Shown one piece after another: positions 45,332 through 52,793 of a DNA stretch of 64,000 bases. The position numbers were made by a program, and so were the translations under genes. Numbering within the stretch: position 1 is the stretch's first letter; each line of letters opens with the position of its first letter. Location of the stretch: the NCBI GenBank assembly GCA_017617525.1, contig JAFZWA010000006.1, positions 124,001 through 188,000 of the forward strand, read 5' to 3'. The notes below the pieces were generated by a model. That model had not been told where the DNA came from, did no database searches, and saw only the letters and a program-made list of their open reading frames with translations. Origin of the DNA: Clostridiales bacterium. Its GTDB lineage: Bacteria > Bacillota > Clostridia > Saccharofermentanales > Saccharofermentanaceae.

Positions 45332-45796
45332 ATGGAATACAGACTTATGACAATGGCAGATTATGACGAAGTCTATCAGCTCTGGGTAGCCTGCCACAAC
45401 GGAATCAACAGCACTGACGATTCTTACGATGGAATCGAGAAATACTTAAAAAGAAACCCGACGACCACTTTTGTCGCCGTGGATGAGGGTCATGTATGCG
45501 GCGTGATCCTTTGCGGACATGACGGCAGACGTGGAATCATCCAGCACATGTCCGTCTCCCCTGATCACAGAAGACTCGGCATCGGAGGAAAACTCGTTGA
45601 GCTCGCGCTCGATGCGTTAAAGAAAGAAGGCATTAAGAAAGTCCTTCTTGTCGCCTTTAAGCACAACGAGCTCGGGAATGCCTTCTGGGAAGCGCAGGGA
45701 TTCACGTTAAGAGAAGATCTTAACTACAGAAACAAAGCGCTTGAGGAACTTGAGATCATCGATACATATAAAGACGAAAAAAGCTGCTGTTGCTAA
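45332..45796 (+). CDS. GNAT family N-acetyltransferase
   Basis: A 154-residue GNAT acetyltransferase using acetyl-CoA. The N-terminal RLMTMADYDEVYQLW, the acetyl-CoA loop HMSVSPDHRRLGIGGKLVE (Q/R-x-x-G-x-G type) and the C-terminal FWEAQGFTLRED are typical. Substrate unknown. The protein ends in four residues SCCC, and those codons form part of a terminator hairpin. AAGGAG lies 8 nt before the ATG. Confidence 0.88.
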   Translation: MEYRLMTMADYDEVYQLWVACHNGINSTDDSYDGIEKYLKRNPTTTFVAVDEGHVCGVILCGHDGRRGIIQHMSVSPDHRRLGIGGKLVELALDALKKEGIKKVLLVAFKHNELGNAFWEAQGFTLREDLNYRNKALEELEIIDTYKDEKSCCC

Positions 45797-45810
45797 ACAG
45801 CAGCTTTTCT
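45779..45810. terminator. bidirectional terminator shared by the GNAT and TIR genes
   Basis: AAAAGCTGCTGTT (45779-45791) pairs perfectly with AACAGCAGCTTTT (45796-45808) over a 4-base loop. T-runs follow on both strands, and the first arm lies inside the end of the GNAT coding region. Confidence 0.9.
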
Positions 45811-45830
45811 ATATCGATCGGAATTTCTGA

Positions 45831-48284
45831 TCATTCCAGACCGTACTTCTCTTTTACGATTTCATCCGGCTCATACCCGTCCAGATATTCATCTGCCATC
45901 GACAAGATCTCGTCGCAGGAGATCGGATGAAAGATATACTGATAAACCGGATCGTCGTAGTTTTCAACATGTGTCTTTACTACCGGGTCTTTTGACTCCT
46001 CATCAAAGCCTGCTAAATATACATTTTCTACCCTGTAGATATTCCGAAACTCTGAATCGTATACTTCCAGATCATCGGCGCTGATATAGTAGCAGTCACG
46101 CTTTTCGTCATAGCAGAAAGAAGTGATGTATCCGAACAATCCGTAGATCGCCTTGACCCGCTCTCCTGTGGATCGATCATAGATATAGACCGTCCCGTCA
46201 AAAAGATGGATCAGGCCAAGATCCGCATTCTGACAAAGAATGGAACCTTTCATTCTTTCCTCAACGTTATCCTCCTCTTTTTGGAGAGCAAGATCAAGGA
46301 ACTTGTCTTTCTCGGGGGAATCATAATAAGAATCATAATCCACTTCTTCAAATATTCCCGAATATGTCTGAATAAGGCTGGATTCACGTTTCTGAAATGA
46401 ATATATGTGGTTATCTCCTATGTAGGCAAGGAAAAGTGTTCCGTCGCAATAGTCTTCGACATACGAATTTGCACCTTCGGAGATTTCCGGAGCAACATAA
46501 GAATACTCTCCGTTGCTTATCCGATGATAACCGCCGCTATCAAACAAGAGTATCTCGTCTTTTTTGATCAATGCGGGTCCGACATAGCTTTTTCGCGGAT
46601 ACTCGGCCAGGAGATTAAGATCAAGGTCATATAACCATATCGTGTTATCATCAGAGGCAACGACATCTCCGCCATTCACATATACACTTGTCAAAGGAGA
46701 ATCCACCCATATTTCCTTAGGATCTCCACCGGAATGGACATCTTTCAGAAAGAGGTAATTATCGTATCCGTCTACACGCGTCCATACCATATAATTCCCA
46801 TCGGTATATAGATCATAGACAGAATTATTATTCGGAATTGTGATCTCTTCAGTGTTACCGGTTGCCACATCGACCTTGAAGAAATAGGTTAACGGATAAT
46901 CATTGACCCGGACAAAAGCCTCATTTCCATCAGAAGAAAAGAAAACAGCCATATCATAACGGTCAATATCAGAAGAGATCTGAATCTTCGGATCAAAGCT
47001 GCTGGCAAACACACTTCCTCTGAAAAACTCAATACGATCAGGAGAGATCAGAGCATACCCATTTCCCATCTGATCATAGGTTGCTTTTCCTTCATTGACC
47101 AGAAGATCTGTCTCAATACGAGTCTTCAGATCGAAATAACGGAAACTCTCACCGACTCTTTGAAAAATGAATCCGCTGTCTCCGTCAAAAGCATAACTGT
47201 ATACTCCTGTCTCGAAATCGAGCAGCACTTCTCCCGAGCTCAGATCAAGAACATAAGCTCTATTGTCCCAGCCATGAACCACAGAGAATCCGCCGAACGG
47301 CGACACGGCAAATGAATAGAGAGAAGTCGGAATAACGATATCACCATCACAAGAGAAAGAATCCGGCGGATCATAAATGCCGAGAGCTTTTACAAGAGCC
47401 TGCATCGCAAGTTCACTGAATTCATTCGTATTATCATCAGGAAAACCGAGTCTTGCCGCGTATACAGATGCTTTTCGATTACCGTCACGAAGAATGACTG
47501 CGGATGTCTGGGCAAGAGAATCCGCGTATTTCTGCTGTATGGTATTCTTCTGCTCTTCGATCTCATCCTTTTGCGCTTGAAGTTCATCCTGCTGTCTTTT
47601 GATCTGCGCCTTCTGATTGGAAATACGGATAATGAAGAAAACACAGACGGCAATGATCGCCAGAAGAACACCGAAAGCAGCGAGAACACGGTTTCTTGCA
47701 CGGTTATATGCTTCTTTTCTGTGTCTCTGCGCAAGCTCTTCGTAAGGAATGCCCATGATCCCCGATACAAGACGGATCACGGCGTTATCGGTCTTCACTT
47801 TTCTCTCTTTTGGAGAATCTGCTCTGCAGTCTGCTGCCAGAGGCTCTTTGTACTGCCTGAATTTTTGAGGATGTCCGTCAGGTCCCATCTGGAAGATCTC
47901 TTCATACAGCAATACTTCTGGAAATGCCGTATCCGGTTCGCCATCCGCAAGGACTAAAAGGATATGTTTTCTGTCATTGAATCGAAGAAAAGCTTCGATC
48001 TCTTTCATGCACCAGACGGATTCCAGATACGCGGGAGAACAGACACAGATCAGGTATTTCGATTCCCAGATCGCTGTCGTGATCACGTCAGACAGATCAT
48101 CGGCAACGGAAAGCTCCGTTTCATCACGAAATATCCGAAGAGGGCGTTTCTTACCGATCTTTTCGGTGATCGCCTTCGGAAGTCGGAAATTCTCGAGTTT
48201 TTTCTGAAGTTGCTGCGCTATCTCGCTGTCCGGCTGACAATGACGATAACTGATAAACGCGTCGAACCGAAACCTTTTCCCCAT
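45831..48284 (-). CDS. TIR domain - transmembrane - beta-propeller receptor-like protein
   Basis: An 817-residue protein. The TIR domain at residues about 6-130 has FDAFISYRH (7-15), RIFRDETELS (50-59), ICVCSP (79-84) and SVWCMKEIEAF (89-99); Glu95 after Trp91 is in the place of the catalytic Glu of TIR NADases. A membrane segment at about 198-220 is followed by a charged coiled coil (KAQIKRQQDELQAQKDEIEE) and then about 520 residues of repeated beta strands with VLDLSSGEVL, YDLDLNLLAEY and IYDRSTGERV, a likely WD40/PQQ-like beta-propeller. The TIR part would be in the cytosol and the propeller outside. Own promoter, GGGGAG 7 nt before the ATG. Could signal or act in defence; no partner gene is adjacent. 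Confidence 0.83.
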   Translation of the reverse strand: MGKRFRFDAFISYRHCQPDSEIAQQLQKKLENFRLPKAITEKIGKKRPLRIFRDETELSVADDLSDVITTAIWESKYLICVCSPAYLESVWCMKEIEAFLRFNDRKHILLVLADGEPDTAFPEVLLYEEIFQMGPDGHPQKFRQYKEPLAADCRADSPKERKVKTDNAVIRLVSGIMGIPYEELAQRHRKEAYNRARNRVLAAFGVLLAIIAVCVFFIIRISNQKAQIKRQQDELQAQKDEIEEQKNTIQQKYADSLAQTSAVILRDGNRKASVYAARLGFPDDNTNEFSELAMQALVKALGIYDPPDSFSCDGDIVIPTSLYSFAVSPFGGFSVVHGWDNRAYVLDLSSGEVLLDFETGVYSYAFDGDSGFIFQRVGESFRYFDLKTRIETDLLVNEGKATYDQMGNGYALISPDRIEFFRGSVFASSFDPKIQISSDIDRYDMAVFFSSDGNEAFVRVNDYPLTYFFKVDVATGNTEEITIPNNNSVYDLYTDGNYMVWTRVDGYDNYLFLKDVHSGGDPKEIWVDSPLTSVYVNGGDVVASDDNTIWLYDLDLNLLAEYPRKSYVGPALIKKDEILLFDSGGYHRISNGEYSYVAPEISEGANSYVEDYCDGTLFLAYIGDNHIYSFQKRESSLIQTYSGIFEEVDYDSYYDSPEKDKFLDLALQKEEDNVEERMKGSILCQNADLGLIHLFDGTVYIYDRSTGERVKAIYGLFGYITSFCYDEKRDCYYISADDLEVYDSEFRNIYRVENVYLAGFDEESKDPVVKTHVENYDDPVYQYIFHPISCDEILSMADEYLDGYEPDEIVKEKYGLE

Positions 48285-48317
48285 GTTACACTCCCCAATG
48301 TGCCCAATGCCTCTTAC

Positions 48318-48345
48318 ATTTTAACATTCGAGGAACTTATTGCAA
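48318..48345 (-). promoter_or_regulatory. promoter of the TIR gene
   Basis: Minus strand TTGCAA (48345-48340), 16-nt spacer, TAAAAT (48323-48318) with TG-n in front. It lies directly behind the hydG stop, so the TIR gene can be expressed apart from hydG. Confidence 0.65.
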
Positions 48346-48360
48346 CAAGACAGCCTTGGA

Positions 48361-49809
48361 TCAAAAGCGGAAATCGCGGCTGTTGGAATTCTTGATCTCT
48401 TCGATATGCTTTGCGCAGATCTCACGGACATTATCCTTCGGGATCTTGGCAAGTTCCTTTTCGATCAGTGCCCAACCGACCTTCTTCGTATCCTCGGAAG
48501 CATAGTCAACGAGGAATTCGGCAAGCGTCATCAGCGCGTTCGGATGGCAGCAGTTCAGGATCTGACCGCTCTTGCAAAGGCTCATGAAACGGTCGCCCGT
48601 TCTGCCTTCACGATAGCAGGCGGTGCAGAAAGACGGCACGTGATCTGTCTCCATCAGCCATCTTACGACTTCGTCGAGAGTTCTCTGGTCGGAAACATCG
48701 AACTGTTCCGTATCCGTCGGACGCTCTTCTTCGGTATAGCCGCCGACAGAAGTTCTGCTGGCGCCGCTGATCTGGGAAATACCCATCTTCAGCGCCTTTT
48801 CACGAACCTGCTGGCTCTCACGTGTAGAAATGATCATACCTGTGTACGGAACTGCCAGACGGATGCAGGCGATGATCTTTTCGAATGTCTGATCGTCGAT
48901 ACCGCCGTCAAACTCGTTCGGATCGATATCATCTGCGCGCTTTACACGCGGTACGCTGATCGTATGCGGGCCAACGCCATGTACGGCTTCCAGATGCTCC
49001 GCATGCATGATCAGTCCGGCAAACTCATACTTATAAAGCTCCAGACCGAAAAGCACTCCCAGTCCGACGTCATCGATACCGCCCTCCATAGCGCGGTCCA
49101 TAGCCTCGGTGTGGTAGTTGTAATCGTGCTTCGGTCCTGTCGGATGAAGTTTCAGATAGCTGTCCTTGTGATATGTTTCCTGGAACAGGATATATGTGCC
49201 GATACCGGCCTCTTTCAGTTTTCTGTAGTTCTCAACTGTCGTCGCGGCGATATTGACGTTAACTCTTCGGATGTCACCGTTCTTGTGATGTACGCTGTAG
49301 ATCGTGTTGATGCACTCGAGAATGTACTCGATCGGGTTGTTCTTCGGATCCTCACCGGCCTCGATCGCCAGTCTCTTGTGTCCCATATCCTGAAGAGCAA
49401 TAACTTCCTGACGCACTTCTTCCTGGGTGAGTTTCTTTCTCGGGATCGACTTGTTCTTCGCGTGATACGGGCAGTACAGACATCCGTTGATGCAGTAGTT
49501 GGAGAGATAAAGCGGCGCGAAAAGCACTATTCTGTTACCGTAGTAAGCCTGCTTGATCTCTTCAGCGATCTCGAACATCTTCTTGATTCGTTCCGGATCT
49601 TCACAGGCCAGCAGCACAGACGCCTCTCTGTGGGTCAAAGCCGTACCGTGCTCAGCTGCCTGAAGATTACCCGGGCGAGCCTTTTCAAGGATCGCATCGA
49701 TCAGTTCGAAGTTGTTCTTATTTGCTTCGGCGTATGCCAGTGTTTCTTTGATTTCTTCATCATTGATAAACTCGTCGGCGATCAATGATTTCGGGTCATA
49801 CTTATACAT
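48361..49809 (-). CDS. hydG: [FeFe]-hydrogenase maturase HydG
   Basis: A 482-residue radical SAM tyrosine lyase that makes the CO and CN ligands of the hydrogenase H-cluster. The radical SAM cluster motif is CINGCLYC (CX3CX2C) and the C-terminal auxiliary cluster motif is CX2CX22C, starting FCTACYREGRTGDRF and ending in LNCCHP, which separates HydG from its relative ThiH. AAAGGA lies 8 nt before the ATG. It follows the TM1266-like gene by 19 nt. HydE, HydF and the hydrogenase are not in this window. Confidence 0.96.
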   Translation of the reverse strand: MYKYDPKSLIADEFINDEEIKETLAYAEANKNNFELIDAILEKARPGNLQAAEHGTALTHREASVLLACEDPERIKKMFEIAEEIKQAYYGNRIVLFAPLYLSNYCINGCLYCPYHAKNKSIPRKKLTQEEVRQEVIALQDMGHKRLAIEAGEDPKNNPIEYILECINTIYSVHHKNGDIRRVNVNIAATTVENYRKLKEAGIGTYILFQETYHKDSYLKLHPTGPKHDYNYHTEAMDRAMEGGIDDVGLGVLFGLELYKYEFAGLIMHAEHLEAVHGVGPHTISVPRVKRADDIDPNEFDGGIDDQTFEKIIACIRLAVPYTGMIISTRESQQVREKALKMGISQISGASRTSVGGYTEEERPTDTEQFDVSDQRTLDEVVRWLMETDHVPSFCTACYREGRTGDRFMSLCKSGQILNCCHPNALMTLAEFLVDYASEDTKKVGWALIEKELAKIPKDNVREICAKHIEEIKNSNSRDFRF

Positions 49810-49828
49810 GTGTTTTTTCCTTTCTATT

Positions 49829-50080
49829 TCAATCCTTTACGGCAGAATAAGTTGTTTTTACGCTGATGTTCGGAAGATTTCCGATCTTACCGGAAAGTGT
49901 GGCAATATCGTCCTGCGGAGCATCGATCACCACGCTGATGATGTTGATCTTTCTGTCTCTGTATGGGATGCCCATTCTTCCCACGATATACTGTCCGTAT
50001 TCGTGAAGAAGGCTATTGAGTGCATTCGTATCCCCGTTCTCTTCGACGATCACGCTGATCACAGCTACACGGTTTTCCAT
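49829..50080 (-). CDS. TM1266 family iron-only hydrogenase system regulator
   Basis: An 83-residue ACT/NikR-C-like protein of the TM1266 type: VAVISVIVEENGDTNALNSL, the IVGRMGIPYRDRKINIISVV core and the DDIATLSGKIGNLPNISVK end. The family is regularly found next to hydE/hydF/hydG and is named a putative regulator; the molecular mechanism is unknown. There is no DNA-binding domain visible. GGGGAG lies 7 nt before the ATG, which begins one base after the stop of a possible 22-codon leader frame. Confidence 0.88.
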   Translation of the reverse strand: MENRVAVISVIVEENGDTNALNSLLHEYGQYIVGRMGIPYRDRKINIISVVIDAPQDDIATLSGKIGNLPNISVKTTYSAVKD

Positions 50081-50232
50081 TTCAGATCTCCCCTTTAAAC
50101 AAAAAAATCACGCCAAAAGGCGTGAATAAACATAAGCACAGAAATATCATATAAGATATACACCTTGCTATCAGCAGTTATTCCGCTTCCCCTTAGGCAA
50201 GTCAATTATAGAACACAAGGTGTTTTTGTCAA
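50081..50232 (-). promoter_or_regulatory. promoter and attenuator-like leader of the TM1266-hydG operon
   Basis: Minus strand TTGACA (50232-50227), 16-nt spacer holding AACAC-CTT-GTGTT, and perfect TATAAT (50210-50205). The leader of about 118 nt contains a small hairpin (AGCGG/CTGCT, about 50187-50173), a terminator TCACGCC/GGCGTGA (50125-50108) with a seven-T run (50107-50101), then the ribosome site. The segment AAGGTGT (50166-50160) can pair with ACGCCTT (50123-50117), which would break the terminator. No gene lies upstream on this strand, so the terminator must act in cis on hydG. No known riboswitch class was recognised. Confidence 0.7.
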
Positions 50233-50252
50233 TACATGTGCATATATATAAA
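50226..50252 (+). promoter_or_regulatory. candidate argH promoter overlapping the hydG promoter
   Basis: TTGTCA (50226-50231), 15-nt spacer, TATAAA (50247-50252). Its -35 shares bases with the -35 of the divergent hydG promoter. The AT-rich stretch 50236-50257 is an imperfect palindrome (ATGT to ACAT) that could be an ArgR site, but this is uncertain. Confidence 0.4.
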
Positions 50253-50315
50253 TACATAGTGCCTGTAATTGTGGTATCATTAACCAGTAAATCGAGATAA
50301 AGGCAGGGATCACAT

Positions 50316-51683
50316 ATGGCGAAGAAAATGTGGGCAGGAAGATTTGAGAAAGCGACTGATAAGGCAGTTAACGATTTTAACTCGTCTCTTCCCTTTGACT
50401 GCAGAATGTATAAGCAGGATATCGAGGGTTCTGTAGCCCATAGTCAGATGCTTGCCAAGCAGGGCATCATCTCTCAGGAAGATGCCGATAAGATCAAAGA
50501 AGGACTTCTTTCCATTCTTGACGATATCGATTCCGGAAAGCTGACTTTCGATTCGGATGCCGAAGATATCCATATGTTCGTTGAGGAAGAGCTCACCAAC
50601 AGGATCGGCGACGCAGGAAAGCGTCTGCACACAGGCAGATCCAGAAATGACCAGGTCGCTCTCGACCAGCGTCTCTACGCTGTTGACGAAGCCAAAGAAG
50701 TTCAGTCTCTTCTCGGTCAGCTCCGCGATACTCTCATTGACATTGCAAAAGAAAATACACAGACATATATGCCTGGTTACACACACCTTCAGCGCGCGCA
50801 GCCCATTACTTTTGCGCACTATCTCATGGCCTACATCCAGATGTTCGGCCGTGACATGGATCGTCTCGACGAAGCGATCGCTAGAACAAACATCTCTCCT
50901 TTAGGATCCGGCGCTCTTGCGGGAACCACATATCCTCTGGATCGTGAGTTCGTTGCCGAGCAGCTGGGCATGAAGGGCGTAACTCTCAATTCACTCGACG
51001 GCGTAGCCGACAGAGACTGGGCGATCGAACTTGCATCCTTCGCTTCTCTTGTCATGATGCATCTTTCGCGTCTTTCGGAAGAGATCATCCTCTACTCCTC
51101 TCAGGAGTTTAAATTCATCGAACTCGATGACGCGTATTCGACCGGCTCTTCCATGATGCCGCAGAAAAAGAACCCGGATGTTGCTGAGCTTACACGTGGT
51201 AAGACCGGTCGTGTCTATGGCGACCTCATTTCCCTGCTCGTTACCATGAAGGGACTTCCGCTTACGTACAACAAGGACATGCAGGAAGTTCAGGAGGCGC
51301 TTTTCGATGTGATCGATACACTTAAGGGCGTGCTCGTTCCGTTCACCGGCATGATCAAGACCATGAAGATCCGAAAAGAGAATATGGAAAAAGCGGCTCT
51401 CGGCGGCTTTACCAACGCGACAGACCTCGCTGATTACCTGGTAAGAAAGGGTATCCCGTTCAGATCCACGCATGAGATCTCCGGCAAACTTGTTCACTAC
51501 TGCATCGAGCATGAAACGACTCTCGAGAAGCTCTCTCTTGAAGAGTTTAAGCAGTTCTCCGACCTGATCGAAGAAGATGTTTACGACGCGATCTCCCTTG
51601 AGACCTGCGTCAACAAGAGGACCATCATCGGCGCTCCGGCTCCGGAGACAGTAAAGAACGCGTTGGATTCACTTTCCGAGTGA
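50316..51683 (+). CDS. argH: argininosuccinate lyase
   Basis: A 455-residue member of the fumarase/aspartase superfamily that splits argininosuccinate to arginine and fumarate. Signature GSSMMPQKKNPD (catalytic Ser loop), HTGRSRNDQVALD and YTHLQRAQPITFAHY (catalytic His region) are complete. AGGG lies 8 nt before the ATG. Same strand as argG but separate from it; own upstream promoter and downstream terminator. Confidence 0.96.
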   Translation: MAKKMWAGRFEKATDKAVNDFNSSLPFDCRMYKQDIEGSVAHSQMLAKQGIISQEDADKIKEGLLSILDDIDSGKLTFDSDAEDIHMFVEEELTNRIGDAGKRLHTGRSRNDQVALDQRLYAVDEAKEVQSLLGQLRDTLIDIAKENTQTYMPGYTHLQRAQPITFAHYLMAYIQMFGRDMDRLDEAIARTNISPLGSGALAGTTYPLDREFVAEQLGMKGVTLNSLDGVADRDWAIELASFASLVMMHLSRLSEEIILYSSQEFKFIELDDAYSTGSSMMPQKKNPDVAELTRGKTGRVYGDLISLLVTMKGLPLTYNKDMQEVQEALFDVIDTLKGVLVPFTGMIKTMKIRKENMEKAALGGFTNATDLADYLVRKGIPFRSTHEISGKLVHYCIEHETTLEKLSLEEFKQFSDLIEEDVYDAISLETCVNKRTIIGAPAPETVKNALDSLSE

Positions 51684-51709
51684 TCATTGATATATCGCTT
51701 TCAAAAAGA

Positions 51710-51748
51710 AAAAGACTCGACGCCGATATGACGCCGAGTCTTTTCTTT
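51710..51748. terminator. bidirectional terminator between argH and the zinc-ribbon membrane gene
   Basis: AAAAGACTCG (51710-51719) pairs with CGAGTCTTTT (51735-51744) over a 15-base loop, T-rich after the stem on the plus strand and after the A-run on the minus strand. It serves the two convergent genes. Confidence 0.85.
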
Positions 51749-51763
51749 TAACAAAATCGCAGA

Positions 51764-52552
51764 TCAGTTATTCTCTTTTTTCACCGCTTCCGCTCTCTGC
51801 TTGGCAAGTGCCGCGAAACGCTTTTCTCCACAACGGCAGATCGTCATTGTTTTCGGATTGATGTTTCCGCATGTGCATTTCCATGCGTCCTCAGTTACTC
51901 GGATCAGTTTGTCCATGTCGCTCTTTTTGTTCGTGGTTTCAGGAACAAAATCCGGCGCTGACGGATCAGGCGGAGTTGCCCACTTCCAAAGAATGCTTTC
52001 GTCAGTATAAGCACTTGTTTCAAAATATGTACGGACTCTCACGGAACTTGTATAATACAGGCCCCAGATAAAGTAAGCACCAAGAACGGAAATGATGCTT
52101 GTGATCGTTTTTGTCTGATCGAAGAGTCCGATAACGCGAGCAATGATCACAGATACAAGTGTCAGGATCATCGTGATCTCAAACGTTTTCAGGAAAGTGA
52201 CCTCACGATTGATGACATCCTTAACATACTTGATCTCAAAGACAGTAATAAGTCCGGTCATCATAATATAAAGATAACCGACGATCTTGATCGAATCATC
52301 AAAATCCGCATCCGCTTCATAAGAGTTGAGCAATGAAAACCACTGCAAGCAAAGAGCGATCATACCGATGATCCCGATGATGCTGCAAACAACGGTAAAC
52401 AGAAGGATTCCGCCAAGTTCTTTATACTCAGGATGAGCAGCTACGGAGACTTTTTTCCCCGCGGAGCTCTGCGACGAATTGATCTTGCATCCGCAATTGG
52501 CGCAGGAACGGCTTGATTCCGGAACAAATTCATTACACTTTGGACAATACAT
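51764..52552 (-). CDS. membrane protein with zinc ribbons at both ends
   Basis: A 262-residue protein. Residues 3-22 form a zinc ribbon (CPKC and CANC), then four membrane segments (about 47-70, 88-107, 122-143, 150-170) and a cytosolic C terminus with a second Cys set (CTCGNINPKTMTICRCG near 228-244) and a basic helix. The membrane part is reminiscent of DUF2569-type proteins but I cannot name the family. GGAGG lies 8 nt before the ATG. Alone on its strand, divergent from the GGDEF gene. Confidence 0.68.
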   Translation of the reverse strand: MYCPKCNEFVPESSRSCANCGCKINSSQSSAGKKVSVAAHPEYKELGGILLFTVVCSIIGIIGMIALCLQWFSLLNSYEADADFDDSIKIVGYLYIMMTGLITVFEIKYVKDVINREVTFLKTFEITMILTLVSVIIARVIGLFDQTKTITSIISVLGAYFIWGLYYTSSVRVRTYFETSAYTDESILWKWATPPDPSAPDFVPETTNKKSDMDKLIRVTEDAWKCTCGNINPKTMTICRCGEKRFAALAKQRAEAVKKENN

Positions 52553-52742
52553 AATACCAACCTCCTAACACAGTTATTCCCTTAACCCTCTTTCATGATA
52601 CACAATTATTCCCTGCCATTACATGGCGCAGATAAACCCGTGGAGCATATCTATAACCATTCCCGAAAACCCTATAAATCCGCTATTTCTCTAAAAGGTT
52701 CGATATGACCGATTTTTGATAATAGCACCGTAGAATAAGACA

Positions 52743-52751
52743 TGTTATAAT
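52743..52751 (+). promoter_or_regulatory. extended -10 promoter of the sensor/GGDEF gene
   Basis: TGTTATAAT: perfect TATAAT (52746-52751) with the TG-n extension, 42 nt before the start. No -35 at proper distance. The rest of the 241-nt gap 52553-52793 is AT-rich with nothing else I can name. Confidence 0.6.
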
Positions 52752-52793
52752 CGCAATATAACAGCACGGCGAACAACATGGAGGTAATTTACT

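Noticed and set aside
50081-50210. Assigning the hydG leader to a known riboswitch class (fluoride, preQ1, tetrahydrofolate, NiCo, TPP).
   Set aside because: The conserved cores of these classes could not be found in the leader.
52680-52710. GGTTCGA-like string that resembles a tRNA T-arm.
   Set aside because: No matching acceptor stem, anticodon arm or T-stem around it.
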